NCBI GenBank assembly: GCA_020744225.1
Contig: JAGMWG010000003.1
Span: 2,356,001-2,420,000, forward strand
Origin: Paraphoma chrysanthemicola
Lineage: Eukaryota; Ascomycota; Dothideomycetes; Pleosporales; Phaeosphaeriaceae
Direction of reading: 5' to 3'
DNA: 64,000 nt
This document shows positions 21,537 to 34,892 of this stretch, piece after piece. The position numbers and the translations under genes were made by a program. How positions within the stretch are numbered: the first letter of the stretch is position 1; the number at the start of each line of letters is the position of its first letter. The notes under the pieces were generated by a model. The model searched no databases. It was not told the origin of the DNA and saw only the letters and a list, made by a program, of their open reading frames with translations.

Positions 21537-23330
21537 TCATGCTGCGATCTTCTTGCCGCCTACAACATCAAAACCCTTCCAACCCGTCATCTTATCCCTG
21601 CATGTCGCTTCGTAGTTATTTATACCCAAAATATATGACTGGTTCTCTGCCTTCTTTCCAGGAATATTCGACGTGTTCCACCACGAATCGGTAAATGGGT
21701 ATAAAGTGTGTTCGACCATGGCATTCATACCCGCTTTCCACTCTTCCTCGGCCTCTAGCTTCGGCTCGATAACTTTGGTGCCCTCCGCACGCATCGACTT
21801 GATCGTATCGACTGCAAAGTCGCATTGGCATTCTAATTCACGGCGTTAACAAAGTTACTGGAAAAGAAAGTAAAAGTGACTTACCAATGATCGTCGGCCC
21901 ATTCGACAACGCCGTCGGCGCCTGTGGGCTATACACCATAAACGCATTTGGAAACCCGGCCATCATCATGCCCAGATACGTTCTCACACCGTCACTCCAC
22001 ACTTCCTTGATGTCCTTGCCGTCCTTGCTCATCAAGCCCATGTTCGTCAGACTACCAGTGAACGAATCAAATCCAGTCGCGCAGACGACATAGTCGAATT
22101 CCCGATCCCCTTGCTCGCCGCCAAGCTGTAGTCCGCGTTCCGTGAAGGCCTCGATGGGGTGATCTTTAATATTGACAACATCAACATTGTCTTGATTCAA
22201 GATATCATAATAATCATTCTCCAGCGGCGTTCTCTTCGTGCTGAAGAAATACGGCATTTCGTCCGGCGCCATGAGAGCCTGTTTCTTCGGATCCGTCAAT
22301 CGTTCCCTGACCTTCTTTTTCCAGAAATCGTACACCAGGCCATTGGCTTCCTTGTCCAACATGATGTTATTATAATTCCGAAGCAAGAATTGGAACCCGC
22401 CGGCGTTCCACGTCGAATTCCAGAATGCCTCGCGTTCGGCGGCGGTTGCGTCTTGCGCGCGTATATCGTTTCGCGGCGTGGGAAATCCGACGGCTGAGTC
22501 GCGCCCGGCTTTGAATAGGACGGGGTAATATGCTCGCAAGCCGTCTTGTTCTTCTTTTGTCCATGTACGTTGGGCCATTGGGAGGCAATAGCTCGGCCGC
22601 CGCATCAGTAGTGTGAGATGTGCGGCGGTTTTGCCGAGTTCTTGCACGATTTGAACGGATGTTGCGCCTGCGCCAATGACGGCGACGCGTTTTCCCGTCA
22701 CGTCGGTTTCTTCGGGCCAGTCGCCTGAGTGCCGGATTACGCCCTTGTATTTCTCTTGCCCGGCCCATGTGGGCAGATGTGTCTTGTGTAGCAATCCAGT
22801 CGCTAAGATTAGAAACTGGGCGCGGGCAGTTTTGCCAGAGGATGTCTTGACCGACCATTGAGCGGACGAAGCGTCCCAAGTGCTCCCGGTGACTTTCGTG
22901 TTAAAGTCAACGTCCGGTCGTAAGTTGAGCGTCTTGTCGATATGCGCCATGTACTTGCGGAGCTCGACGTGATCGGGGAAACGCTGTGAGAAGGACCATG
23001 TGTCGTAAACCTCGGGAATGTTGAGTTGATAGAAGGGTGCTTCGGAGTCGACGCGCGCGCCAGGATAGCGGTTCCAGTACCAGACACCGCCAAAATCTGA
23101 GCCTATTGAATGAGGTGTTAGAAGGATGGTTACACAGCCTGAAAGCAATGTTTGAACATACCAGCTTCGAAGATGTGGGCTTTTAGCCCCTCTTTCCTTA
23201 GACGGTGCAATGCGCTAATGCCTGAGAATCCAGCACCGACGATGATGACGTCGTACTCTTGCACGACGTCGGTATGACCATTCGTTGTGGTGCCATTGAT
23301 CTTGCTGGTATCTACTGGGACTGAAGCCAT
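21537..23330 (-). CDS. Baeyer-Villiger-type flavin monooxygenase
   Basis: Three exons, 23330-23162, 23102-21885 and 21832-21537, give 560 residues; introns are 59 and 52 nt. Enzymes of this type use FAD and NADPH to insert oxygen next to a ketone, giving esters or lactones. Visible motifs: FAD Rossmann VIIVGAGFSG near residue 29, the Baeyer-Villiger fingerprint YKGVIRHSGDWPE, NADPH-side Rossmann VAVIGAGATSVQI, and VVCATGFDSF near the end of the FAD domain. The layout resembles cyclohexanone and cyclopentadecanone monooxygenases. The substrate is unknown. The nearest gene on the same strand is a sugar transporter, so no pathway context helps. No signal peptide; probably cytosolic. Confidence 0.92.
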
Positions 23331-24131
23331 GATGCCCTCAAGTGTTCAGGATCCAAAGTGCTTAGACTAAAGGTATGAAGACGCGCATTTATTGGAAGAA
23401 TCAGTATTTGAAAGCAGAATCGGGTTGACGAATAGCTCCTGGCGACTCATACGGGCGTCCGTACTTATATCACGCTTGTTCGGCGCGGAACTGATCCGTA
23501 ACCGACGCCAACTCGACTCGTGCCAGTCTTAACACCAAGCTTGCTAGAGCGGGACCTGCTCCCGATCCCAAGCACGTGTGTCATTCCTTGTGTACCCACA
23601 TCCACGAGAACTCGTACCCGCTGGTGTGGTGTCTTCTGCAGTGCAACATTGAATCGGACTTTGCTCTCGCGGGTTGAAACCTTGTAGGGTTACTGTGCAT
23701 CTTTACCTCTATATGGACAGCTATATGGACCTTAACACGCAGGCCTTTAAATGAACATGACATACCGGAGAAATAACGTCAGATGCTAGTGTGCAACTTG
23801 CCGCATGGTGGCGGCAGGCTAAGCTAGCACGACTCAGAAGTGCGGGGAAAGCTTCGCCTGCATGAACAACGGCAGCCGAGGCAGCGACACACCTTGACGA
23901 CATTTCAAGTTCTGATCATTGTACACCGCTCTCGAACATGTGGCGGGAAGCGAGTAGTGGACGTTTGACTATTAGCCTCACGCAGCACCTCATATCATCA
24001 TGCTCACATGTTTCGGTGGTGCGAAATCTTAGAAGGAGTTGTAATTAATCCCTTGACTATGGTATCGTGAAACAAAATGCTCGCCAATACGCTGACGTGA
24101 TATCCACATCAACAACGACCGGGTTGCAAGA
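23331..24131. other. Intergenic region upstream of the monooxygenase gene
   Basis: About 0.8 kb, containing the TATA-like box listed separately. No gene supported. Confidence 0.45.
23461..23470 (-). promoter_or_regulatory. TATA-like box of the monooxygenase gene
   Basis: Minus strand reads ATATAAGTAC about 130-140 bases before the start codon at 23330. Position and sequence fit a TATA element; not tested. Confidence 0.4.
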
Positions 24132-26199
24132 CTAGCGCACAGACTTGTTCTTGTCATCATACGCAGGGGGTGGATCAGTCGGACCAGCGTTTCCACGGTA
24201 TCCCGCTTGTCCATCATTCAGGCCCTCGTCTTTGAGAACGTACAGGGGCTCCATGGGTGGCACGTCTCTCCGCAACACCTTGGTTTGAATGTACCATGGC
24301 AGCTTTGCACGATAGTAGTTTGCAAAGTCTTTGTTGCCAACATCGAAGACAGTATCCAGCTCCTCGAGCGTCAGATTCTTAGTCTCTGGAAGCAAGAAGT
24401 AGCAGTAGACCCAGCCGAAGAAATTCCAAGCTGCATACCATCCAAACGCACCTTGCTCACTGAAAGCCTTCACGAGCGCGGGCCAGGTGAGTGAAAGGAT
24501 GAAATTGAATCCCCAGCATGTAGCGGTGGCGAAGGACATGCCGACATCGCGAAGATGGAGCGGGAAAGCTTCGGCCGAGTACGTGAAGGGAACAGGGCCT
24601 TCTCCTGGAGAGTAGACGGCCATAAAGGTGTAGATTGCTGCAGCAATTGATCCGAGCCGTTCTGGGGTAGGTTTGCCGTCTGGCTGATTCGGAAGGTAGA
24701 ATGACATGCCGCACCAGAGAAGACATAGCCCCATGAGCGGGAATGTTGTAAGAAGTAGGTTGCGGCGACCGAATGTGTCGATGGTATAGATTGCCGGGAT
24801 CGCAAACACGAAGTTTGTGATACCAGTTCCCATAGATGTCAATAGGGCTTCGGAACGCGAGAAGCCAGCTTGCTCGAAGATGGAAGAAGAGTAGTACGCA
24901 ATAACGTTAACTCCGCAAAATTGCTGCATGAACATGACGAAGAAGGCAGACTGAGCAGCACGTCGATTACGGCGGACACCGAAGAATTCCTTCCATGGGT
25001 TGCGACCTTCACGTTCGGCAGCTTCAACTTCGAGCAGTTTGTACGCATAGTACATGTCGCGTGCGGCCTGAATCTTATGCTTACGAAGGCGACAGAGGGA
25101 ATCGAATGCCTTGTCGTATTTGCCCTTCTCCATGTACCTAATACGAGTCAGACGATCATCGAGGTCTCAGGAAATATCGAAACTCACCAGCGTGGGGATT
25201 CGGGACAGAAATAAACCTGCAGACAAACGATCGCGGGTGGGATACTAGTGCTACCCAACATCCATCTCCACGGCGAATTTTCGCCAAGAATAGTCAAATT
25301 TTGAAAGGCGACCGAGACAACGAATCCGAGCATGATACCAAATGCGGTCCACATTTGCCACATCATCGTGAGCGCACCACGGATATTCTTTGGCGCTGAC
25401 TCGGCAGCGTAGACTGGTGTGGTGGACGATTTCGCACCAACAGCAAAGCCGAGGAAGAAGCGCGCGATGAGCAGATTGGGCCAATTGTTCGCGGCAGCCA
25501 TCCAGATACCAGTGATGAATGAGATAATGCACGATATGAAGATTGTACCACGGCGACCGAAGTATTTGTTCAGGGGCGCGTTGGACCAGCAGCCGATCAC
25601 AGCGCTGCATAAGTACGGAGCACCGTTGAGCAGGCCTTGTAGCCACACATCGGTAATCCCAAACTCGCGAAAATAGAACAACTATTCTTTGGTTAGTGGA
25701 CCAGTGGCCTGAGTGTGATTATGATGGAACATACTTGGGCGCCATTCACGGCGGTCTGATCCATTCCCTGGACGATAGCAGAACCTGCGCAAAGCACGAC
25801 CAAGAAGTACAGCATGAAGGGCTGACTCCACCGGTGGGTTGCTTCATGTCGCAGCCAACCCTTCTCCTCCTCGTTGAGGATGTTGACGTACTCGTATCCG
25901 TCATCGCGCTGGCTGACACGAGCAAGCAGTGCGCCCTTGCGGAAGGAGTCCAAGTCCGCTGTGAGTCCCTTCTCTGCGCACCAGGTCTCAACATCGATCA
26001 AGGCCTGCTCTTCGGTGAAGCCAGTCAGAGGGTTCCGTAGCTTGGCGGCGACGGAAGCCTTTCTTGTGGCACTTGCCACAGATTCCCGGTGGTGGGCATT
26101 CTCGGTGTGCTGTATGGCATCAAGTTCTGTCTTGCTGCTATTTCCCGACGACGACAGACCAGGCTCGGTAGCCTCGATGTCTGACTTTTGGTGAGGCAT
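24132..26199 (-). CDS. MFS sugar transporter
   Basis: Three exons, 26199-25735, 25681-25188 and 25137-24132, give 654 residues. The ATG at 26199 (MPHQKSD) is the first in frame. It is a 12-helix sugar/H+ symporter of the plasma membrane. Family marks: RFFLGFAVGAKSSTTPVYAAE (loop after helix 4 and helix 5), PESPRW, FFVMFMQQFCGVNVIAYYSS (helix 7), DTFGRRNLLL and PETKNLTLEELD at the end of helix 12. The N-terminal cytosolic part (about 130 residues) is longer than in most hexose carriers, and the C-terminal tail ends in a PPPAYDD motif that resembles a PY (arrestin/Rsp5-recruiting) motif. The substrate cannot be read from sequence. Confidence 0.94.
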
Positions 26200-29100
26200 G
26201 ATGACTGTCAGGTCCAAGGACGAGTCCAATCAGAGTATGTCAAGCACTTTCCAGCGCTGGGAATATCTGGAAACAAGAAATGTCGAAAAGGGCCGTTAGA
26301 CAAGGCGCCAGGGAATCATGGTGGGGACTTGTTATATAGACAAACAACCACGCCTCCCAGCTACCGATCAATGCCCGCTTTTCACTCCAACAAAACTGGG
26401 TCGAAGTTTGCTGGGACGAGGCTCCCCATGGGCGTTGTCTCCACACCATCCATCACGTTGGCGTATGTAACCATACATCGAGATCAGGCAACGGAGGGTC
26501 CGTACCAAGACATTGCATGTACCATTTTTGCTGTGAGGTGTTGAGAAATGCTAAGAAATGATATCTGGGACGATGTCATTGTGGGTCCGAAGCACATGTT
26601 GGCTTGTCTAGGCGGAAGATAACCTATGCTTGGCGGCGGAATGTGTCTCGGCGGACATGTGGCGGCCAAGACTGCACGTGAGAACTTTCGTGGGAGGCCT
26701 CATTGCGGCTACAAGTCCGTCCAATGAAATGTCGTTCTCGTCGTAATTGTCGATGTTGCGAAGCGTGATGGCTGCAACAGCGGGATGACGGCGACAGATG
26801 CGACTTGGCAGATGCGGCTCTTGGTACTTGGCGGCGACGATCCATTCCTTAATTAAGTATCCCGTTCATTGGGAGCATGCCTAACATCCGAGTCCAAGCC
26901 TCAATGTTGATGACCGCATGTCGGTGATGGTTGATTCGACCACTATAGGTCTGTTCTTCGGCTCTCGTGTGGCATTTCGACTGCCTCAGCGCTGGAGTGA
27001 GAAACAGTGCGACTTCATGCCTCATGGAGGAATGAAATTAGTGGGTCACTCGAACAAGGCGCCCGATTGGAAATGAAACTTTGCTGTCTCCGTGCGTGTT
27101 TGAACAATGGAAATATATATTTTGAAAGGAAGCCAAGGGGTCTCCACTTCGTCCAGCGAATGCTTCAAAATTCCTATACATGTCTCTAGTGAATTGGCGT
27201 CGGTAAGACCGTTAAAAGTGCCGAGGCGTTAGCTTTACAAGCCACAAATTGACCTAGCTGCCTCTTTAGAAGAAAAGTTAGGCCCATGTCCTGATAATCG
27301 GGTACCTACTACCATGTACGCGGCGCCATCAATCTGAAAGGGGATCCTGTCACCTTCGGCAAGTCGCACTCAGAGGGTTTAAGCCAATGACCAGGACTAT
27401 ATCAGTATGAGCTTTCTTAGTCGCAACTTCAAGCTTGAAGGCCAAGTCAGGAGAGCAGCTTGTCGGTACGATTAGCTTGAGGGGTCCACGAAGCGTGACG
27501 AGCACGGAATCATTTTAGCGGACACGAGATCAAGATTTGAAGCATATTACCAGTACTTTCATTATCTCTAGTAGGCCAGATGTGCGCGTGTAAAATCTCA
27601 AGCTCGGAGATCGTGGAGCACAGCCAGGAAATCTGTGTGACAAGGCCATTTCTCCGGCTGCATGCAACAAAGCTACAGATTCTAAGAGTAGATTTCTCAT
27701 CTTGCAGGCCGCTATTCGCGATCCATGCTTGACCAGGGTAGCAGTCTGCAACTGGAACTATATCGATGGACATTGAGCTTGCCATTTGCACGAGGGACGG
27801 GCTGCATTAATGGCACAAATTCATTTTCGTCTTCTCGTCTTCGTGGAAGGGTTTGCGGACGGTTTAAAGTGGAGTAATCTTGATAGAAGGATTGGAGAGC
27901 ACATACTAATCGATGGCGCTAATCTGCGTCAATTGTGCGCGTGCTGGGCATTGTCGTCGATTTAGAAGTTCGCATTCAGATGACGTAGGCAAGCTCGGGC
28001 CACCATAGTGGTTTCTTGCCCTCAAACAGACAACCACCTTAACGTCCTGCTGCATCCTTCTGCCGTGTTCTTGCGTTCGCGCGGCTTTCTATCTTCGACG
28101 AAGCCACGACAGCGAAATTCGATGCCACTCACAAGCACCCGCAAAACAATCTGTAGTGAGCTCACGGCTGCTCGTTTGCTTCCCACTTTGTCACAACCGC
28201 AAGACAGCGACCGAGCATGTGCGACTTTCAAGGTCATGGCGTTTGATCAAAGCCATCTTCTCTCATTGTGCGCTCTAATCCGGTTCGCTAGCCTCTTTCC
28301 GCGTGCTATCGTGTCTTAGGAGAATGGCTATGGTAGTAACGTCCTATGTCGAAGACTACCCTAGGGCTATCGACTTCTAGGGCTATCGACTTAATTCCTG
28401 ACAAGCCTGACTACGTCTTACGCTGTGGAAGGGATGTCTGGTGTCCCATTTTGAGTTTATGTCGATGGTGTCAATCGCATTTCGACTAATTACATCACCT
28501 GTCAAAAGCATGACAGCCACGCCATCGACCCTTGCGTCTTGTTCACCTCTGTCATGAAGTTTCGGCTGTTGTCGTAAGGAATCAGCACATCGAGTACAAA
28601 ATTTACCGCCAGGAAATAACAAGGCCATGATTCTGGCCGCAATTTACCTCCGTGAGCTCACCTGAGGTTGCACACCGCTCGCCAAGCTAGCATCGGACTT
28701 CATGTATGCGAGCTCGGGGAGGCGCACATGTCTCAACACAGATGCGTTCAAATAACAAGGTACACATCCTTAAAATATCCGGTGGGCAAATAATGAATGC
28801 ACCTCATAGCCTGATGCAGCGAGCGGGTGATCATCGAGTACGCTGGCTCTCGCCTTACACACTCGCCTTGCGGAGATTTGGTCTCGTATACAAGCGAGAT
28901 ACTGGAAGCAAATCCTCGTTACCTGGTAACCGTAATCTACTACCTAGGTAGTGTGTGAGCAAAGTGCGATAGCACAGGAAATTTGACACACTTTTGGAAC
29001 GAATGTTCCAGGGCAGGTATCTTGGTTAGAAAGCCGTGGCCCTTCCCGAGGGGAGTTTTCTTGCAGCAAGTAAGCAAAGGCTACTTGAAAAGAGTCGGCC

Positions 29101-29948
29101 TTTTCCTATTTGTCGCTCTGCTCTCATGCGCTAGAGAAATCCAACTCCACTGTGCCACACATGCCACCGTATGCCACCGTATGCCAATTCGTCGGTTGTT
29201 TTCCCCCAAATCCCAACTATATCTATCTATGGATCACGATCAATTGGTGCTTGATCCTCTCTTTTCCATCCCGATCCGATTTGAATTTTCTTTCCTGTTT
29301 GCGCCACATCTGGACATAAATCCAGTAAATGATATCAAGGCCCAACCGTACCGTATCAGCCTGTCGAAAGCTAGTCGTCCAAGTCCATGCTGTATGGCAA
29401 GTGTGCCACGAATTCTTGTAAGACGTGAAAACGCATCGAATATGAACTGGTGGAGTTGGCAAAACTTATCGTGGCGGCACAATCCTCGCCCAGTCGATGA
29501 ACACATGCCATCATAGTGATGATGAGTGATCCGGCAAGCGACATCAGACTTCATCAGTAGCCGAAAATGAAGGCCACTCTTTGAAGCTGACGTGGGCTTC
29601 ACGAATTGTGGCAACTCCTTCCGATCATCCTTCGCTCGTATCTTCACGCCATTTCTCGTCCACTTGTCATCTCAATCTCCGATGACCTCCACCAGCAGTT
29701 CGTCCTTCAGGTCCGCCATGGTCACTCGTTCTTGGACTCCGTGGGCGCTACATGCCATGCAACTTGTGCAAGAATAGACACAGCGTACGTCTCCTGGTCA
29801 GACGCAATTGTCTACAAAAGCTCCCAACAATCCGACGCTGTTTCCTCAGAGCAGCTCATCGCGGCCCTTGCGACCAGTTCTTCATTCATTCCCTTCTACA
29901 GCCATTCATTATCACCAACGTTCGTTACTACCATCGTTTCAACCAACC
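26200..29948. other. 3.7 kb gene-poor spacer between divergent transporter and laccase genes
   Basis: No frame here shows a domain or splice pattern I can defend. Visible local structure: a back-to-back copy of AGGGCTATCGACTT near 28361-28392, and a short triplication of ATGCCACCGT near 29160-29183. The last 350 bases before the laccase start probably hold its promoter and leader. Confidence 0.45.
26331..26340 (-). promoter_or_regulatory. TATA box of the sugar transporter gene
   Basis: Minus strand TCTATATAAC, about 135 bases before the start at 26199. Position and sequence fit. Confidence 0.45.
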
Positions 29949-31889
29949 ATGAAATCCCTCGTTTTCCTCGGGGTTGCTCTTTTAGGGCTGTCCAACTCGA
30001 TTGTCGATGCCGCAGCTGTTCATGTTGAGCGCATGGAGATGCAGGCAGCGCGGGCCCCTGTGGAACCACGACATGTGCTCGAAGAGCGTCAGTCTCCACA
30101 GCAATGCTTGAATGGCGGTCATGGTCCCAACACGCGGCACTGTTGGGCACCAGGCTTTAGTAAGTTTACCCATATACTCTAGGAATGCAACTAGCTTACG
30201 TAACAAAGCTTCTGCGACCGACATGTACACCTCCTGGCCCAATACAGGTGTTGTGGTGTCGTACAATCTCCGTATCGAGAACACGACTTGCAACCCAGAT
30301 GGCGCAGGCTCCAGGGTGTGCATGCTCATCAATGGTCGAACACCAGGGCCAACTATCGTGGCCAACTGGGGCGACACCATCCGAGTCACGGTCCGCAATT
30401 TGCTCCAGCATAATGGCACATCTATTCACTGGCATGGTTTCCGTATGCTGAACAAGAACATCCAAGATGGTACGAATGGCATCACGGAGTGCGCCCTTGC
30501 CCCTAATGATATCAAGACATATGAGTTTCAAGCCACCGAGTACGGAACCTCATGGTACCATAGTCACTTTTCACACCAGTACGGCGATGGTGTGGTTGGA
30601 ACAGTGCAGATTAATGGTCCAGCCACTGCCAACTACGATATTGATCTTGGTACTATGCCAATGACGGATTGGTACTATATCACAGCTTATCAAGCCGCTG
30701 CTCGCGCTGCTCTAGGAGGTGGGCCTCCACCGCTGGGTGACAATATACTGATCAACGGAACTGCTAAGAGCGCAACTGGTACCGGCGCATACAACAAAGT
30801 CACCATCCAGTCTGGAAAGCGATACCGCCTACGTCTCATCAACACATCTGTAGACACTAACTTTCGCGTCAATCTTGACGGCCATGGCTTTCAGGTCATT
30901 GCCACCGACTTCGTGCCTGTCACTCCCTACAATACCTCTTACCTACAAATGGGCATTGGTCAACGCTACGACGTAGTGTTCACTGCTAATCAAACTGCTG
31001 GGAACTACTGGTTCCGTGCTGCTGCGGATGGACAATGTCAGTCAAACAACGCTCGCGAAGGACGCGCCATCTTCACCTACCAGGGCCAGACCGTTACAGA
31101 TCCCACTACAAGCCCGCCCGCAAACCCGCCCACGGGGTGCCTTGACCCGGTCACCACACCGAAGATCGCTAAGAATGTTCCTAGCTCTACTTTTGCGGCT
31201 CAAGCCAAGAACCTTCCTGTCGCATTCGGCCCTGTTGCCGTCCAGAATAATCTCGTCCTATGGACTGTCAATGGTACATCCATGATCGTTGATCCTGGGA
31301 ACCCTACCGTTAAGATTGTCGCATCGGGTAGCAACAACTTCCCAGCATCGTACAATGTTGTGGAGGTTGCCTCTACATCAGCAACTCAAGTAAGTCCGCC
31401 GTACGTATGTAACCTTCCGTAATTAACCATAAGTAGTGGACATACTGGGTAATCCAGCAAGCCGCCGGTGCCCCACCTATCGCCCACCCGATCCATCTCC
31501 ATGGTCACGATAGCTACATCCTTGGCGCCGGAGCCGGAACCTTCAGCGTTGCAAACAATTTCAACCAGCTCCGCTTTACAAACCCACCGCGCCGCGACGT
31601 CGCGCAACTCCCTGGCGGTGGCTGGCTTGTCATCGCCTACCCAACCGACAACCCCGGCGCCTGGCTCATGCACTGCCACATTGCTTTCCACGTGGGCATG
31701 GGTCTGAGCATCCAATTTCTTGAGCGCAAGCAAAGTATTAATCTCCCAGCCGCGGGCAGCGCATGGTATCAGACCTGCAACAACTGGGCTGCTTACAAGG
31801 CTGGAAACACCGATATTTACCCCCAGGACGATTCTGGCCTCAGGAAGCGCTGGCCTGCTCTTGAGGACATGTCTCCAATGGAATTGTGA
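29949..31889 (+). CDS. Ascomycete laccase (multicopper oxidase), secreted
   Basis: Three exons, 29949-30159, 30209-31389 and 31437-31889, give 614 residues. It oxidises phenols while reducing oxygen to water. A signal peptide (MKSLVFLGVALLGLS...) is followed by a propeptide; mature protein probably starts after LEER. All four copper motifs are present: HWHG, WYHSHFS, HPIHLHGHD and HCHIAFHVGMG. A Leu follows ten residues after the type-1 Cys, in the region that tunes redox potential. The C-terminus carries DSGL followed by RKRWPALEDMSPMEL: ascomycete laccases are cleaved after DSGL, and the new end plugs the solvent channel. Introns are 49 and 47 nt. Likely roles are lignin or phenolic attack, or pigment polymerisation. 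Confidence 0.96.
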
Positions 31890-32698
31890 TGTTGAACGAC
31901 GACACTTCATGCATGTCAATGACACAATCGATGTCGAAGCGAGGGGGTTGCACGGTTACAACTCGGATGATTTCTCTTGTTTCTTTCAGTCACTCGTTTA
32001 ACGTTACCTTCTTACGCTCGCTTACGCCCTGTTCTTGCATCCACATCACTTCTGTGGGTTGTCCTGCGCGTTCTTGTTCTTGGCTTAGGCGTGTACTAGA
32101 CAAGTTTACAAATTTATCGTTTCATTCCACAGTGAATATCTTCTAATCCAGTTGAGCGGATCAAGTCGCACGAGAATTCTTGCACACGTCTTCATACTTT
32201 TAACATACTGGCCCTGCAGGCTTCCTAGCCATGACTTTGTAAGGTCGGACTTCATCATGTCCGCAGGAGTATACGCGCGTCAGCCATTACGCAGATCGAC
32301 CAATCACATCATGCGCTGCTAAATTGCCGGCAGCGGGACAAAAACGAGCGGGGAAGCATGCGCGTGGCAGAAGCGGGAACCACCACATGCTGACACTATC
32401 GCATCCACATTGTTGGGTTTCCACGATGCCATGTCGGTGAGCGGCGGCTTGTGGGGTCGCACCAGGTCACGTATCCGGCCATCATCACCGCGTCTCCAAG
32501 CCCTGGCGGACTCGTGCGGCGAATGAGATGGAAGGCTGGGGTTGGAGAGTCGGTCCTGATCAAGGGGAATGGTAACTTTTGGGGATAGGCAGCTTGGTGT
32601 TTCTGCGGGGCCGGGTCGAGTGGAGGGTGGTTTGTTTATAACCACCTCTGATCCCAGGCTTTGAAAGAATTGCCCTGTTTCTCCAAAATAATAGATCC
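31890..32698. other. Intergenic region
   Basis: About 0.8 kb. A TTTATAAC at about 32634-32641 lies 60 bases before the acetate-permease start and may be its TATA element. No gene supported. Confidence 0.45.
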
Positions 32699-33711
32699 AT
32701 GATGGCGACACATACAGCGACACCAAGTACTACACACGAGCCCATTGTCCACGAGACGGATGGCGATCGCATCGAGAAGAAGCCGCAGCTCAACCATACC
32801 ACCACCAACATCTCGCTGAGCCCGGAACTCTTTGAGAAATTGTATCTGGCGCCGAAAGTGCCCCACTCATCCGAGAATGTCGCGAAGTATGCGAATGCGA
32901 CGCCTTTGGGGTTTCTTGGGTAAGATGGTATCGCGGTTGTATTCTCGTTCTCTTGCTGACTATGCTGCAGTTTTGTGATCGCGACATTCACATTCAGCAT
33001 GGTGCTGATGGGTTGGGGTGGGGCGAGCGGACTGCCTGCTGTTGCGTGAGCATTGCATGACTGCTACCACTGCGGCCAAGTACTGACCAGCGTAGTGGTA
33101 TATTTTTCTTCACTGGCCCCGTACTCCTCACTCTAGCTACTATCTTCCTGTGGATCCAAGCGCAATTCTTCCCCATGATGGTCTGCGGTCTCTTCTCAGT
33201 CTTCTGGCTCTCATTTGGCCTGCTTCAACTTCCCACGCTTGGACTCGCAACTGCATACTCGGCGACGGGGAGTGCGGCTGAAGGCGCGGTGTCCAAGGAA
33301 ATGAACGCAGTGATTGCGCTATACTTATTGGTATGGGGTTTCGCGCTCGGGACCTTTTGGCTATTCACTATCAGGATTAACGCCGTCTTCGCCGGCATCT
33401 TTGGGTTCGTGACTATTGGAGCCTGGGTGTTGAGTGGCGCGTATTGGGCGCTGAGTGATGGCCAATTTGACAAGGCGTTGAAGTTGCAAAAGGTTTGCTT
33501 TCACTACTAAGCATCTTGGATCTAACCTAACGTACACCAGGCCGGAGGGGCATTACTTTTCGTCGTAGCAATGCTGGGCTGGTACATGTTGTTCGTGATC
33601 ATGGCAGCCGAGATGCGATGGTCAGTCAACTTGCCCGTGGGTGACTTGAGCCACTACTGGCACAGGACAGATGTGGAGCTCGCAGCCATGGAGAACGGGA
33701 AGCGGGACTAA
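32699..33711 (+). CDS. GPR1/FUN34/YaaH (acetate transporter, Ato-type) membrane protein
   Basis: Four exons, 32699-32919, 32971-33045, 33096-33492 and 33541-33711, give 287 residues (286 if the second ATG is used). Introns of 51, 50 and 48 nt keep the frame throughout. Six hydrophobic helices follow a polar N-terminus of about 70 residues. The family signature NPAPLGL appears as NATPLGF just before helix 1, and FPMMVCGLFSVFWLSFG matches the helix 3 region. Yeast Ady2/Ato1 and Yarrowia Gpr1 move or sense acetate and ammonium at the plasma membrane. The altered signature (Pro to Ala, then Ala to Thr) makes substrate assignment less sure. Confidence 0.88.
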
Positions 33712-34892
33712 AGCTGTTATTAGGTCTACGGAATTGGCGCAGAGCGTAGTGTATGACCTATGCCGAGTACTGCGTGGTACTATTACGAGTAATGCAAGAA
33801 GTTGTAATCGTGTCCGGAGCTGTGGCAGCCGCTCTCGTTCAAGAGCGTGATCCATTGTGTAGTGCTGTGGGAGACCTGCGAGAGCTGATTATCTGCCAGT
33901 GCTCTAGCTCTTTTGTGTCATGCGGAGTGATTCCTGTTCACACCCCTGGACACACTGTGCAGCTTGCTCTTTGATAGAACTTCGCATCCAGGGATTGATT
34001 TTCCGACGAGATCATCTGTCATTTCGGTCGACTAGATGCCAATAGGCAGCTTCATTGGAATACCCGAGACGTTTATGTGTGGGTGAATTCTGTCATTAGA
34101 AAGCTGGCGCTGAACTTCGCCGAGGCCAGGAAAGACCTTTACAATTATACGGCAACGTAGTTCCGAAAGACGAATAGCCTTTGTGATGGCTTATGGGAAT
34201 TTGGTCCCATCTTGGTACGGATGGCTTGGGACCTACTTGCACATGGTCACGTTGGCCAGCATCCACGTTCGACCCTGCACCTCAACCCAAAAGCCCTGCA
34301 GAGATCGTCCTTCCAGCTTCTAATTGACGAGATCGTCCCGCAATACGTACCGACCGCATGGAAACTCGTGGCACGAAGCTGCCCGAAGTCGATCAGGCGT
34401 GAAGAGCCGCGTGCATGATGCAGAATTACGTCGAACCTTGCTACGGCCCCCCAGTGCGCTACTTCTACCAACATCTCTTATAATTATCCGCAAGCATGCA
34501 TGCGTTGAACAGTCATATCCAAAGCCGACGACTTACATGCATGGGAGGCGCATGAAGCGCTGGCAAACGTTATCCGACGCGTCTGCGCAACCGCTAGCCA
34601 ATGACGTCCACACCACACAAAGGAAAGATCAGCAACCTCAACCCGGAAACAGACACTGCCATGTTTATCTCCGCAACCCATCACGTCGAGTCTGGGGAAT
34701 GCTCCCGAGCATACGCGAAGTGGGTATGTGGCGTAGTAATGCGGAGTACCTCCAGATTTTAGTCCGGGGTAACTGCGACCTGCTCCAATAGTTGTAGGTA
34801 TATTAGAGCCATGCAGATCCTCCGCGATTAAGTCTCGACATTCGTCTATTGCAATTTCAGGCACAGCATTCGCTTTAGGTGCAGCTGCCATC
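33712..34892. other. Intergenic region
   Basis: About 1.2 kb with no supported gene. A long minus frame at 34484-35059 overlaps the first exon of the next gene and has no recognisable motif. Confidence 0.45.
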
